This document shows, piece by piece, positions 24,338 to 32,517 of a stretch of DNA of 51,532 nucleotides. The DNA lies in contig JAGWUH010000027.1 in assembly GCA_028868535.1 (NCBI GenBank), positions 1-51,532 on the forward strand, read 5' to 3'. Positions within the stretch are counted from its first letter, which is position 1; every line of letters starts with the position of its first letter. The stretch is from Sphingomonadales bacterium. GTDB taxonomy: Bacteria; Pseudomonadota; Alphaproteobacteria; Sphingomonadales; Sphingomonadaceae. The notes under the pieces were generated by a model that was not told where the DNA came from, made no database searches, and saw only the letters and a program-made list of their open reading frames with translations. Both the position numbers and the translations under genes were made by a program.

Positions 24338-25150
24338 ATGGGACTGATCGGGACGATGGCAACATCGACGGCAAGGGCGGGCGAATTGGGTCGCCGGTGG
24401 AGCGCCGAGGTGGCGACGATGCTCGCGATCGGGCTGGCGATGGGACTGCTCGGCCCGTTCGGGACATTCGCGATGCCGCTGGGCGCCCGCCTGCTGAACT
24501 GGGTTTCGTTCCTGTTCGGCGGGTATCTGTTCTTCCGGCCGGTAATCGCCGCCGGCGAGCTCGTCGCCCGGCATACGCCGCTGCCACGACTGCCGGCGAT
24601 CGCGCTGGCCTGCCTGCTCGCGGCCATGCCGACGACGCTGCTGGTCGCCTGGCTGCTGCTCGGCCGCGGTGTGGGCCGGGCCGGCCTGGGTGGATTGGCC
24701 GAACTTTATGGCGAAGTCGTCATCGTCGGGATGTTCGTGACGGTGATCCAGCTTTCCACCCGGGCGCGGCGACAGGAACCGACTTCCGATGAAGCACAAA
24801 CCGCCACACAGGTGGCACAGGACCATGCCGCGTCCGCCCTGCCCCGGCTGGCGGCGCGATTGCCCGATGATTGGGGGACGCGCGTGATCGCGTTGTCGAA
24901 CGAGGACCATTACGTGCGGGTACACGTCGCCGAAGCCAGCACGCTGCTGCTGATGCGACTGGGCGACGCGATCGACGCGCTCGACGGCATCGACGGGGCG
25001 CGGGTGCATCGTGGCTGGTGGGTGGCGCGGGGCGCGGTGCGGGGTGTGGAACGGCGCGGGCGGGCGGTGTGGCTGCGACTGGAGAACGGGCTGGAGGCGC
25101 CGGTGGCACGCAATGCCGTGGCGGAATTGCGCGCGCAAGGGTGGCTTTAG
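24338..25150 (+). CDS. Membrane-anchored LytTR-family DNA-binding regulator
   Basis: A 270-residue protein (alternative start ATG at 24356). The first about 145 residues contain four hydrophobic helices (VATMLAIGLAMGLLGPF, LLNWVSFLFGGYLFF, LPAIALACLLAAMPTTLLVAW, LYGEVVIVGMFVTVIQL). After a charged linker, a LytTR domain follows at about 170-270: VIALSNEDHYVRVHV, LLLMRLGDAIDAL, RVHRGWWVARGAVRGVERRG, WLRLENGLEAPVARN. A LytTR domain tethered to the membrane with no receiver domain implies direct sensing of a membrane signal. Its probable target is the divergent DUF2306 gene. Confidence 0.85.
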   Translation: MGLIGTMATSTARAGELGRRWSAEVATMLAIGLAMGLLGPFGTFAMPLGARLLNWVSFLFGGYLFFRPVIAAGELVARHTPLPRLPAIALACLLAAMPTTLLVAWLLLGRGVGRAGLGGLAELYGEVVIVGMFVTVIQLSTRARRQEPTSDEAQTATQVAQDHAASALPRLAARLPDDWGTRVIALSNEDHYVRVHVAEASTLLLMRLGDAIDALDGIDGARVHRGWWVARGAVRGVERRGRAVWLRLENGLEAPVARNAVAELRAQGWL

Positions 25151-25156
25151 GCCGCG

Positions 25157-25609
25157 TCAGCGGGCCATGAAGGCGGCCCAGGCGGCGGCGTCGGGGTGAT
25201 CGCTGGTCAGCGGGTCCCAGTGTCGGTTCAGCAGCATACGCGCCTCGGCCGGCGCCATGCCCTGCTCGCGATGCAGGCGGTAGAAGCAGGCGGAGACCCG
25301 CCAGTTCATCACGCAATGGACGTGGACCGGCGCCTGCGCAGCGGTAATCGCGGCGCGGAACGCGGCAAAGTGATGGTCTTCCGGCGCGGCGAAAGGGATC
25401 GCGACGTGTCGGTAGTCGATCCCGACCGCGGCACAGCGCGCGCCCTCGTCGGGAAGGATGCCGGGCGAGTCGGCCAGCGCGAGATTGATGATGGTGCGGA
25501 CGCCGATCGCGGCGAGGCGGGCAAAGTCCCCCTCCGCCAGCAGGCCGGAGGTGGTGGTCGCGGCATCGAGCCGATGCCAGCCGCGAATGTCTTCGGGATC
25601 GCCGTTCAC
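25157..25609 (-). CDS. Small dual-specificity-type protein phosphatase
   Basis: About 150 residues from a GTG at 25609; no strong ribosome binding site is visible, so the start is uncertain. The catalytic signature is HCVMNWRVS, with Cys99 and Arg104, the short C-x4-R loop of the DUF442/BLH-like phosphatase group. Supporting segments are TTSGLLAEGDFARLAAIGVRTIINL and VHVHC. It may dephosphorylate a protein or a small molecule. The stop is six bases from the convergent LytTR gene stop. It is divergent from the 2-oxoacid dehydrogenase operon. Confidence 0.75.
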   Translation of the reverse strand: MNGDPEDIRGWHRLDAATTTSGLLAEGDFARLAAIGVRTIINLALADSPGILPDEGARCAAVGIDYRHVAIPFAAPEDHHFAAFRAAITAAQAPVHVHCVMNWRVSACFYRLHREQGMAPAEARMLLNRHWDPLTSDHPDAAAWAAFMAR

Positions 25610-25706
25610 GCTGCGAATATTGCCGCCGGGCGGGCAGGTGCGAAAGCTTTTTTCATCCGCGCGAGGGGGTGCGATAAACGCCGGGCATGGCGGCGACAGC
25701 TTGTGC

Positions 25707-25762
25707 GGTTGTTGAAATAATGTTACAACACTGAACAACAACCTGTCCCGGCAAAGACCGGG
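25707..25762 (+). promoter_or_regulatory. Nested inverted repeats before the 2-oxoacid dehydrogenase operon
   Basis: GGTTGTTG (25707-25714) and CAACAACC (25736-25743) form an 8-bp dyad over 21 bases, with an additional CAACA at 25726-25730 able to pair with the same left arm. CCCGG/CCGGG (25747-25751, 25758-25762) follows as a leader hairpin. The AT-rich core lies where a promoter is expected. Likely operator; the cognate regulator is not in the window. Confidence 0.45.
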
Positions 25763-25778
25763 TTGAAGGGAGCCGAGG

Positions 25779-27050
25779 ATGGCGCGAGAACCGGCACGGA
25801 GCAATCGCCCCCCGCTGGAACTGCATGTGCCGGAGCCGCCAGCGCGGCCCGGAGAGGCAGCGACGTTCGACCACATCGTCGTGCCGGTGGCCGGCGAGAC
25901 GCGGCGCCCCGATCCGCGCGAGGAGCCGGCAGCGATGCGCGACCTCGCCTATGGGCTGGTGCGCGTGCTCGACGACGAGGCGCGCGCGACCGGGCCGTGG
26001 AACCCGGAGCTGCCGCCGGAGACGTTGCGACGGATGCTGCGAGACATGGCGCTGACCCGCGCCTTCGACGACCGCATGTTCCGCGCGCAAAGGCAGGGCA
26101 AGACCAGCTTCTACATGAAGAGCCTGGGCGAGGAGGCGGTGGCGATCGCCGCGGCGCACGCGCTCGACGATGCCGACATGCTGTTCCCGTCGTACCGCCA
26201 GCAGGGTCTGCTGATCGCCCGGCGGTGGGACCTGGTCGACATGATGAACCAGATCTACTCGAACAAGGCCGACCGGTTGCAGGGCAAGCAGTTGCCGATC
26301 ATGTATTCGGTGCGCGATGCCAATTTCTTCTCGATCAGCGGCAACCTGACGACCCAGTGGCCGCAGGCGGTCGGCTGGGCGATGGCGAGCGCGGCGCGCG
26401 GCGACACCCGGATCGCGGCGACCTGGTGCGGCGAGGGCAGCACGGCCGAAGGCGATTTCCACTCCGCCTGCACCTTCGCCAGCGTCTATCGCGCGCCGGT
26501 GATCCTGAATATCGTCAACAACCAGTGGGCTATCTCGAGTTTCGCAGGATTTGCCGGAGGCGAGAACACGACCTTCGCGGCGCGCGGGATCGGCTATGGC
26601 ATCGCCTCGCTGCGGGTCGATGGCAATGATGCGCTGGCCGTCTATGCCGCGACGGAATGGGCGGCGGAGCGGGCGCGCGGCAACAAGGGGCCGACGCTGA
26701 TCGAGCATTTCACCTATCGCGCCGAGGGCCATTCGACCTCCGACGATCCCGCCGCCTATCGCAGCGCCGCTGAGGCCAGCGCCTGGCCGCTGGGCGATCC
26801 GATCCGCCGGCTGCGCGACCACCTGCTAGGCCTGGGCGAATGGGACGAGGAGCGCCACGCGGCGATGGACCGCGAGGTCGCGGAGCAGGTCAAGGCGGCG
26901 CAGAAGGCGGCGGAGAAGAACGGCGTGCTCGGCCACGGGCTGCACCATCCGATGGAGACGATGTTCGAGGGGGTGTTCGAGGAGATGCCGTGGCACCTGC
27001 AGGAGCAGCGCCGGCAGATGCTCGACGAGTGGAAGGCGGCCGGCCTGTGA
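25779..27050 (+). CDS. bkdA1: Branched-chain 2-oxoacid dehydrogenase E1 alpha
   Basis: A 423-residue thiamine-diphosphate subunit of the complex that oxidatively decarboxylates 2-oxoacids from Val, Leu and Ile. The TPP motif starts GEGSTAEGDFHSA near residue 213 and ends IVNNQWAIS. TSFYMKSLGEEAV and FPSYRQQGLLIARRW are characteristic of the BCKDH rather than PDH type. The C terminus (DEEVAEQVKAAQKAAEKN-like region) forms the tetramer interface. GAGCCGAGG lies just before the ATG. The stop overlaps the E1 beta start (GTGA). Confidence 0.94.
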   Translation: MAREPARSNRPPLELHVPEPPARPGEAATFDHIVVPVAGETRRPDPREEPAAMRDLAYGLVRVLDDEARATGPWNPELPPETLRRMLRDMALTRAFDDRMFRAQRQGKTSFYMKSLGEEAVAIAAAHALDDADMLFPSYRQQGLLIARRWDLVDMMNQIYSNKADRLQGKQLPIMYSVRDANFFSISGNLTTQWPQAVGWAMASAARGDTRIAATWCGEGSTAEGDFHSACTFASVYRAPVILNIVNNQWAISSFAGFAGGENTTFAARGIGYGIASLRVDGNDALAVYAATEWAAERARGNKGPTLIEHFTYRAEGHSTSDDPAAYRSAAEASAWPLGDPIRRLRDHLLGLGEWDEERHAAMDREVAEQVKAAQKAAEKNGVLGHGLHHPMETMFEGVFEEMPWHLQEQRRQMLDEWKAAGL

Positions 27051-28126
27051 GCGAAGCGAACGAAACCCACGCAGGTGCGAGCGAAGTGAACGAAACTCAG
27101 ACGCCTGTGACCAGTATGACGATGATCCAGGCGATCAACTCCGCGCTCGATACGATGATGGCGCGCGACGAGATGGTCACGGTGATGGGCGAGGACGTCG
27201 GCTTCTTCGGCGGCGTGTTCCGCGCCACCGCGGGTTTGCAGGCGAAGTATGGCACGCATCGCGTGTTCGATACGCCGATCACCGAGTGCGGGATCATCGG
27301 CGTCGCCATCGGCATGGGTGCCTATGGCCTGCGCCCGGTGCCCGAGATCCAGTTCGCCGACTATATCTACCCGGCGCTCGACCAGCTCGTCAGCGAGGCC
27401 GCGCGGCTGCGCTATCGCAGCGCCGGCGAGTTCACCGCGCCGCTGACGGTGCGATCGCCGTTCGGCGGCGGCATCTTCGGCGGGCAGACCCACAGCCAGT
27501 CGCCCGAGGGCATCTTCACCCACTGCTCGGGCCTGAAGACGGTGATCCCGTCGACCCCCTACGACGCCAAGGGGCTGCTGATCGCAAGCATCGAGGACAA
27601 CGACCCGGTGATCTTCTTCGAGCCGAAGCGGATATACAACGGCCCGTTCCACGGCCACTACAACCGCCCGGCGGCGAGCTGGGCCGGGCACCCGGACGCC
27701 GAGGTGCCCGAAGGCTACTACCGGGTCGAGCTGGGCAAGGCGCGGGTGGCGCGCGCAGGCGGCGACGTCACCGTGCTCGCCTATGGCACGATGGTCCAGG
27801 TGGTGCTGGCGACGCTGGCCGAGATGGACGAGGCCCCGGATGCCGAGGTGATCGACCTGCGCACGCTGGTTCCGCTCGATATCGAGACGATCGAGGCGAG
27901 CGTGAACAAGACCGGGCGCTGCATGATCGTCCACGAGGCGACGCGCACCGGTGGCTTCGGCGCCGAGCTTTCGGCGCTGGTGCAGGAACGCTGCTTCCAC
28001 GCGCTCGAGGCGCCGATCCAGCGCGTCACCGGGTTCGATACGCCTTATCCGCACAGCCTCGAATGGGCCTACTTCCCCGGGCAAGTGCGCATCCGCGAAG
28101 CCTTCAAACGCACGATGGAAGACTGA
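27047..28126 (+). CDS. bkdA2: Branched-chain 2-oxoacid dehydrogenase E1 beta
   Basis: A 359-residue transketolase-like subunit that completes the E1 active site. Motifs: MTMIQAINSALDTMM, VMGEDVGFFGGVF, DTPITECGIIGVAIGMG, QFADYIYPALDQL, THSQSPEGIFTHCSGLK, EPKRIYN. I start at the GTG overlapping the E1 alpha stop. The first about 20 codons contain a near-duplicate (SEANETHAGA then SEVNETQTPV), so an internal ATG at 27116 is a possible true start. It lies four bases before E2. Confidence 0.94.
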   Translation: MSEANETHAGASEVNETQTPVTSMTMIQAINSALDTMMARDEMVTVMGEDVGFFGGVFRATAGLQAKYGTHRVFDTPITECGIIGVAIGMGAYGLRPVPEIQFADYIYPALDQLVSEAARLRYRSAGEFTAPLTVRSPFGGGIFGGQTHSQSPEGIFTHCSGLKTVIPSTPYDAKGLLIASIEDNDPVIFFEPKRIYNGPFHGHYNRPAASWAGHPDAEVPEGYYRVELGKARVARAGGDVTVLAYGTMVQVVLATLAEMDEAPDAEVIDLRTLVPLDIETIEASVNKTGRCMIVHEATRTGGFGAELSALVQERCFHALEAPIQRVTGFDTPYPHSLEWAYFPGQVRIREAFKRTMED

Positions 28127-28130
28127 CGCC

Positions 28131-29384
28131 ATGGCTCGTTTCACCTTCAAGCTGCCCGATATCGGCGAAGGCATCGCCGAGGCCGAGATCGTCGCCTGGC
28201 ACGTCCAGCCGGGCGACCGCGTCGAGGAGGACGGCGCGCTGTGCGACGTGATGACCGACAAGGCCACGGTCGAGATGGAAAGCCCGGTTGCCGGCACGGT
28301 GATCGAAGTGGCGGGCAAGGCGGGGGACATGGTGGCGATCGGCTCGCCGCTGGTGGTGTTCGAGGTCGAAGGCGAGGACGAAGCGACGCCGCCGCCGCAG
28401 TACATCGACGTGGTGGCCGAGCCGGAACTGCCGGCGGCGGTGGCGGCTGAAGCGGAACCGGTGCAGGCGCCAGAAACTCCTGCCCCGGCGGCCCCTGCCC
28501 CGTTGCCCGGACCTTCGGCGCGAAAGGTGCTCGCCTCGCCCGCGGTGCGGGCGCGCGCGAAGGAGCTGGAGATCGATCTCGCGCAAGTCCGCGCCGAGGG
28601 GCCGCACCTGCGCCACGCCGATCTCGATGCGTTCCTGCGCTACGGCGCCGCGCAGGGCTATGGCGTGCCGGCAGCAGCGCGCGCGGACGAGGCGGTGCCG
28701 GTGATCGGCATGCGGCGCAGGATCGCCGAGAACATGGCCGCGGCGAAGCGCGCGATCCCGCATTTCTCGTACGTCGAGGAGATTGAGGTCACCCAGCTCG
28801 AGGAACTGCGCGCGCAGCTCAATTCCGGGCGCGGCGAGCGGCCGAAGCTGACGCTGCTGCCGCTGCTGATCGCGGCGATCTGCAAGACGATCCCCGAATT
28901 TCCGATGCTCAACGCGCGCTACGACGACGAGGCGGGCGTGGTGACGCGCCACGGCGCGGTGCACCTCGGGATCGCCACGCAGACGCCCGCCGGGCTGATG
29001 GTGCCGGTGATCCGCGATGCGCAGGCGCGCAACATCTGGCAACTGGCGGGCGAGATCGCCCGGCTGGCCGACGCGGCGCGCAACGGCACCGCCCGGCGCG
29101 AGGAGCTGGCGGGATCGACGCTGACGATCACCTCGCTCGGCCCGCTCGGCGGGGTGGCGACGACGCCGGTGATCAACCGGCCCGAAGTCGCGATCATCGG
29201 CCCGAACCGCATCATCGAGCGCCCGGTGTTCGTCGACGGGTCGAGCGACCGGGTGCGGCGGGCGAAGCTGATGAACCTGTCGATCTCGTGCGATCACCGC
29301 GTCGTCGACGGCTGGGATGCGGCGTCGTTCGTCCAGGCGCTGAAGCGGCTGATCGAGGCGCCGGCGCTGATTCTGGCGGGGTAG
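28131..29384 (+). CDS. bkdB: Branched-chain 2-oxoacid dehydrogenase E2 (dihydrolipoyl acyltransferase)
   Basis: A 417-residue core subunit. A single lipoyl domain covers residues 1-78 with lipoyl Lys44 in MTDKATVEME. An Ala/Pro/Glu linker follows, then a peripheral-subunit-binding domain near 138-170 (LASPAVRARAKELEIDL), and an acyltransferase domain with catalytic His389 and Asp393 in SCDHRVVDGWD. It moves the branched acyl group from lipoate to CoA. No lpd (E3) gene follows, so E3 must be encoded elsewhere. A long inverted repeat lies immediately downstream. Confidence 0.94.
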   Translation: MARFTFKLPDIGEGIAEAEIVAWHVQPGDRVEEDGALCDVMTDKATVEMESPVAGTVIEVAGKAGDMVAIGSPLVVFEVEGEDEATPPPQYIDVVAEPELPAAVAAEAEPVQAPETPAPAAPAPLPGPSARKVLASPAVRARAKELEIDLAQVRAEGPHLRHADLDAFLRYGAAQGYGVPAAARADEAVPVIGMRRRIAENMAAAKRAIPHFSYVEEIEVTQLEELRAQLNSGRGERPKLTLLPLLIAAICKTIPEFPMLNARYDDEAGVVTRHGAVHLGIATQTPAGLMVPVIRDAQARNIWQLAGEIARLADAARNGTARREELAGSTLTITSLGPLGGVATTPVINRPEVAIIGPNRIIERPVFVDGSSDRVRRAKLMNLSISCDHRVVDGWDAASFVQALKRLIEAPALILAG

Positions 29385-29390
29385 AAGGAA

Positions 29391-29515
29391 GGGTTTCACG
29401 CAGAGACGCAGAGGAGCGCAGAGCCGGCAGTGGTCGTCTCGAGCCCCTGCTGCTCAACAGCCGTATCAGGTCAGGCGATGCCGGCTCTGCGGATCTCGGC
29501 GCCTCTGCGTGAACC
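29391..29515. repeat. Long imperfect inverted repeat (REP/BIME-like)
   Basis: The left arm (29391-29427, containing TTCACGCAGAGACGCAGAG) and the right arm (29480-29515, containing CGCCTCTGCGTGAACCC) are complementary over about 36 positions with a few mismatches and one gap, separated by about 52 bases. The outer CACGCAGAG/CTCTGCGTG and inner GCAGAGCCGGC/GCCGGCTCTGC blocks are perfect. It lies between the convergent E2 and exported-protein genes, where REP-type repeats commonly accumulate and where it could terminate both transcripts. Confidence 0.75.
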
Positions 29516-29539
29516 CATATTTGTTTGCCTGCGGCGCGA

Positions 29540-30046
29540 TCAGACCTTGTGGCCCGGCGCCTGCGCCTGCTGCTCGCGAACCTCGGTGGCAGGCACGGTC
29601 GGCGCGGGCTTGGCCGCATCGCAGTTGCCGGCAGAGGCCTGGGTCACCTTCGGCTGGGCATTGGTGCCGTCCGACGACCACTCGACCGTCTGCGTGCAGC
29701 CGCGGCCGTCGGTCGAGGTCTGGACCATGTGGAACACGCTGCCGGCGGGCATCTGGCCCGGGCTGGCGACCGCGTGCTGCATCGCGGCGACCTGCTGCAG
29801 CATCGCTTCGTGCTCCGCCGCCATCGCCGCGAACATGCGATCCATCTCCACGAACGGATCGTTGGCGGCGACGGCGGTCGGCGTCAGCAGCACGCGCGGG
29901 GCGACATCGCCCTGGTAGTGGACCTGCATGACCGAGCCATCGGGCAGCGGGACGTTCATCACGTGATCGCGGGCGGCGGCATAGGCGGCACCGGCGGCCA
30001 TCAGGGTGGCGGCGCCGGCGAGCAGACCCAGGGTGGTTTTGCGCAT
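29540..30046 (-). CDS. Exported protein of unknown function
   Basis: A 168-residue protein starting MRKTTLGLLAGAATLM with a signal peptide ending AAYA-A near residue 23. The mature part begins RDHVMNVPLPDGSVMQVHYQGD, followed by a Met/Ala-rich helix (MDRMFAAMAAEHEAMLQQVAAMQH, about 68-92), then a C-terminal part with two cysteines (GRGCTQTVEW, AGNCDAAK) that could form a disulfide, and a polar tail. GGGAGAA precedes the ATG. Nothing clearly links it to the downstream phhA operon except orientation. I do not recognise the family. Confidence 0.75.
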   Translation of the reverse strand: MRKTTLGLLAGAATLMAAGAAYAAARDHVMNVPLPDGSVMQVHYQGDVAPRVLLTPTAVAANDPFVEMDRMFAAMAAEHEAMLQQVAAMQHAVASPGQMPAGSVFHMVQTSTDGRGCTQTVEWSSDGTNAQPKVTQASAGNCDAAKPAPTVPATEVREQQAQAPGHKV

Positions 30047-30110
30047 CGGTGGGTTCTCCCGTGTTGGCGAAGGACGCGGAAAAAAATGCGCGACTCACCT
30101 GAACGCAGGA

Positions 30111-30938
30111 TTACCGGCCGGCAGCGTACGACTGGTCGCCGCGCGACAGCACCGGATCGGTGGTGAGCAGTTCGTCCGGGGCGATATCCGGCAGGTCTTC
30201 GAGCAGGGCGTAGAGCGGACCGAAGTCGGTCTCCACGGTGCGGCGCAGCAGGTCCTCGAACGACGGGATCACGAAGTAGGTCTGCTGGAAGTCGTCGATG
30301 CGGTAGCGCGTGCGCATCGTCCGCAGCAACTCGAAGCCGACGCGGTTGGGCGACGGGCTCTCGAGCGCAAACAGCGATTCGGCGCGGCTCGAGACGATCC
30401 CGGCGCCGTAGATGCGCAGGCCTTGCGGCGTTTCGATCAGTCCGAATTCCACGGTGTACCAGTAGAGCCGGGCGAGATGGTCGAGCGCGCCGAGGTGGAC
30501 CGAGCGCAGCCCCCCTTCCCCGTATGCCTGCATGTACTCGGCAAACACCGGGTTCGCGAGCAGCGGCACGTGGCCGAACACGTCGTGGAACACGTCCGGC
30601 TCCTGCAGGTAATCGTCCTGCTCGGGCGTGCGGATGAAGCGCCCGGCGACGAAGCGACGCTGCGCCAGGTGGGCAAAGAACTCGGCATCCGGGACGAGGC
30701 CGGGGACGGCGACCACCTGCCACCCGGTGGCCTTGTGCAGCCGCTCGTTGAGATCGTCGAAGCGGGGGATGCCGGGCCGGTCCATCCGCAGGATCTCGAG
30801 CCCCGCGAGGAATTCCGGCACCGCCCGGCCCGGCAGCAGCGCCGACTGGCGCGCGAACAGCCGGTCCCAGGTGGCGTGCTCGGCGCCCGAATACGTGTCC
30901 CACGCCTGCGGGATCGTCGAATCGGGCGCGGCGGACAC
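30111..30938 (-). CDS. phhA: Phenylalanine 4-monooxygenase
   Basis: A 275-residue pterin- and iron-dependent hydroxylase that converts Phe to Tyr. The iron ligands are His118 and His123 in FHDVFGHVP and Glu164 in YWYTVEFG. The length fits bacterial PhhA, which lacks the ACT domain. I start at the GTG at 30938, overlapping the fahA stop by one base (TAGTG). It is the last gene of the leftward hppD-VOC-fahA-phhA operon and feeds Phe into Tyr degradation. No pterin-carbinolamine dehydratase gene is adjacent. Confidence 0.94.
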   Translation of the reverse strand: MSAAPDSTIPQAWDTYSGAEHATWDRLFARQSALLPGRAVPEFLAGLEILRMDRPGIPRFDDLNERLHKATGWQVVAVPGLVPDAEFFAHLAQRRFVAGRFIRTPEQDDYLQEPDVFHDVFGHVPLLANPVFAEYMQAYGEGGLRSVHLGALDHLARLYWYTVEFGLIETPQGLRIYGAGIVSSRAESLFALESPSPNRVGFELLRTMRTRYRIDDFQQTYFVIPSFEDLLRRTVETDFGPLYALLEDLPDIAPDELLTTDPVLSRGDQSYAAGR

Positions 30939-31939
30939 TATCCCACCGTCTGTTCGATGACGCCGAAGATCGGCCGGTGGCGATCGTCCTCCATCCAGAT
31001 GCGGACGCTGTCGCCGGGCTGGAGGAACGGAGTGGTGGCGCGGCCGCGCAGGATCGTCTCGACCATGCGCTGCTCGGCCAGGCACGAGTAGCCGAGGCCG
31101 CCTTCGCTCACCGGCTTGCCCGGGCCGCCATCGGCATCGCGGTTGGAGACGGTGCCCGAGCCGATCAGCGTCCCCGCGCCCAGGTCGCGCGTCCTCGCGG
31201 CGTGCGCGATCAGCGTCCCGAAGTCGAAGGTCATGTCGACGCCGGCATCGGCACGGCCGAGCGGCTGACCGTTGACATCGACATGCAGCGCGCCGTGCAG
31301 CTTGCCGTCGCGCCAGCGATCGCCGAGCGCGTCGGGGGTGACGAACACCGGCGACAGCGCGCTCGCGGGCTTCGACTGGAAGAAGCCGAAGCCTTTCTCC
31401 AGCTCGGCCGGGATCAGGGCGCGCAGCGAGACATCGTTGACCAGCCCGACCAGCAGGATGCGTGCCCGCGCCTCGGCCGCGGAAATGCCCTGCGGTACGT
31501 CGTCGGTGACGACGACGACCTCGCCCTCGCAATCGCAGCCCCATTCGGGATCGGCGAGCGGGATCGCATCGCGCGGCCCCAGAAAGCCGTCGGAACCGCC
31601 CTGGTAGATCAGCGGATCGTGCCAGAAGCTTTCGGGCATCCGTGCATTGCGGGCGCGGCGGACCAGCTCGACGTGGTTGACGTAGGCCGAGCCGTCGGCC
31701 CACTGGAACGCGCGCGGCAAGGGCGCGGCGGCCTCGCGCTCGTGGAAGCGCTCGCGGGGGATGGCGGCGTGCTCCAGGTCCTGGGCCAGCGCGCGCAGGC
31801 TGGGTTCGAGCGCGTGCCAGTCGTCGAGCGCCTCGCGCAAGGTGGGCGCGATCGCCGCGGCGTCGGCGCACCAGGCGAGATCGTCCGAGACGACAACGAG
31901 GCGCCCGTCGCGGCCTCCCTTGAGCGATGCGAGCTTCAT
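30938..31939 (-). CDS. fahA: Fumarylacetoacetate hydrolase family protein
   Basis: A 333-residue hydrolase expected to split fumarylacetoacetate into fumarate and acetoacetate, the last step of Tyr degradation. It shows AFQWADGSAYVNHVELVRRARN, the metal/catalytic core DPEWGCDCEGEVVVVTDD near residue 130, LVGLVNDVSLR, FGFFQSKPASALSPVFVTPD and GTVSNRDADGGPG. The position in the operon supports the FAH role. It overlaps the VOC gene by four bases (ATGA) and is followed directly by phhA. Other acylpyruvate hydrolases share this fold, so substrate is inferred from context. Confidence 0.9.
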   Translation of the reverse strand: MKLASLKGGRDGRLVVVSDDLAWCADAAAIAPTLREALDDWHALEPSLRALAQDLEHAAIPRERFHEREAAAPLPRAFQWADGSAYVNHVELVRRARNARMPESFWHDPLIYQGGSDGFLGPRDAIPLADPEWGCDCEGEVVVVTDDVPQGISAAEARARILLVGLVNDVSLRALIPAELEKGFGFFQSKPASALSPVFVTPDALGDRWRDGKLHGALHVDVNGQPLGRADAGVDMTFDFGTLIAHAARTRDLGAGTLIGSGTVSNRDADGGPGKPVSEGGLGYSCLAEQRMVETILRGRATTPFLQPGDSVRIWMEDDRHRPIFGVIEQTVG

Positions 31940-32517
31940 GGTCCCTCCCCGGTTGGCGATTCGGGAGCATCATAGCCGTCAGGTTTACGGTGGAGCCAGT
32001 CGGCATGACGCGGCGCCCGACGGGTCCGGCGCCATTCTTCCAGCATCAGCGGCGCCACGCGGGCAAGTTCGGCATATTGCTCGCTGGTGCCGCAATCGCA
32101 GGTCAGCTCGATGCGGTGGCCGTTGGGATCGAAGAAATAGATCGATTCGAAAATGCCGTGCCAGGTCGGGCCGAGCACCGGCACCCCCTGCGCCTCGACA
32201 TGCGCCTTGGCGGCCAGCAGCGCCGCCTTGTCGGGCACCTTGAACGCAAGGTGCTGGACCCATTCGGGGGTCGCGCCATCGCGGCCCATGCGCGGCTGGT
32301 TGGGCAGCTCGAAGAAGGCCAGCACGTTGCCGCCGCCGGCATCGAGGAACACGTGCATGTACGGATCGTAGGCGCCGGTGCTCGGCACGTGGTCCTCGGC
32401 GAACGCGGTGGTGAACGCCATGCCGAGCACGCGGTGATACCATTCGACCGTTTCCGCCGCATCGTGGCAGCGGTAGGCGACGTGGTGAATGCCGCCGAGC
32501 GCGAACCGCGCGGTCAC
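31936..32517 (-). CDS. VOC-superfamily protein in the tyrosine operon
   Basis: A 193-residue protein from a GTG at 32517 that overlaps the hppD stop. A two-module vicinal-oxygen-chelate fold is indicated by [21 protein letters not shown], then [20 protein letters not shown] and [13 protein letters not shown]. The His in HHVAY, the His in VQHLAF and the Glu in RIELT are placed as in metal-binding extradiol dioxygenases and glyoxalases. The operon lacks hmgA and maiA genes, so this could be an enzyme of the homogentisate branch, an isomerase, or an accessory of HPPD. The specific reaction is not known. Confidence 0.8.
   Translation of the reverse strand: MTARFALGGIHHVAYRCHDAAETVEWYHRVLGMAFTTAFAEDHVPSTGAYDPYMHVFLDAGGGNVLAFFELPNQPRMGRDGATPEWVQHLAFKVPDKAALLAAKAHVEAQGVPVLGPTWHGIFESIYFFDPNGHRIELTCDCGTSEQYAELARVAPLMLEEWRRTRRAPRHADWLHRKPDGYDAPESPTGEGP

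Noticed and set aside
25157..25876. A 239-residue version of the phosphatase from an upstream start
   Set aside because: It would run through the divergent promoter and into the E1 alpha gene; the fold begins near residue 96 of that frame.
29391..29515. Ends of an insertion element
   Set aside because: The arms are inverted and imperfect, but the interior is only about 52 bp without coding capacity and no target duplication is visible.
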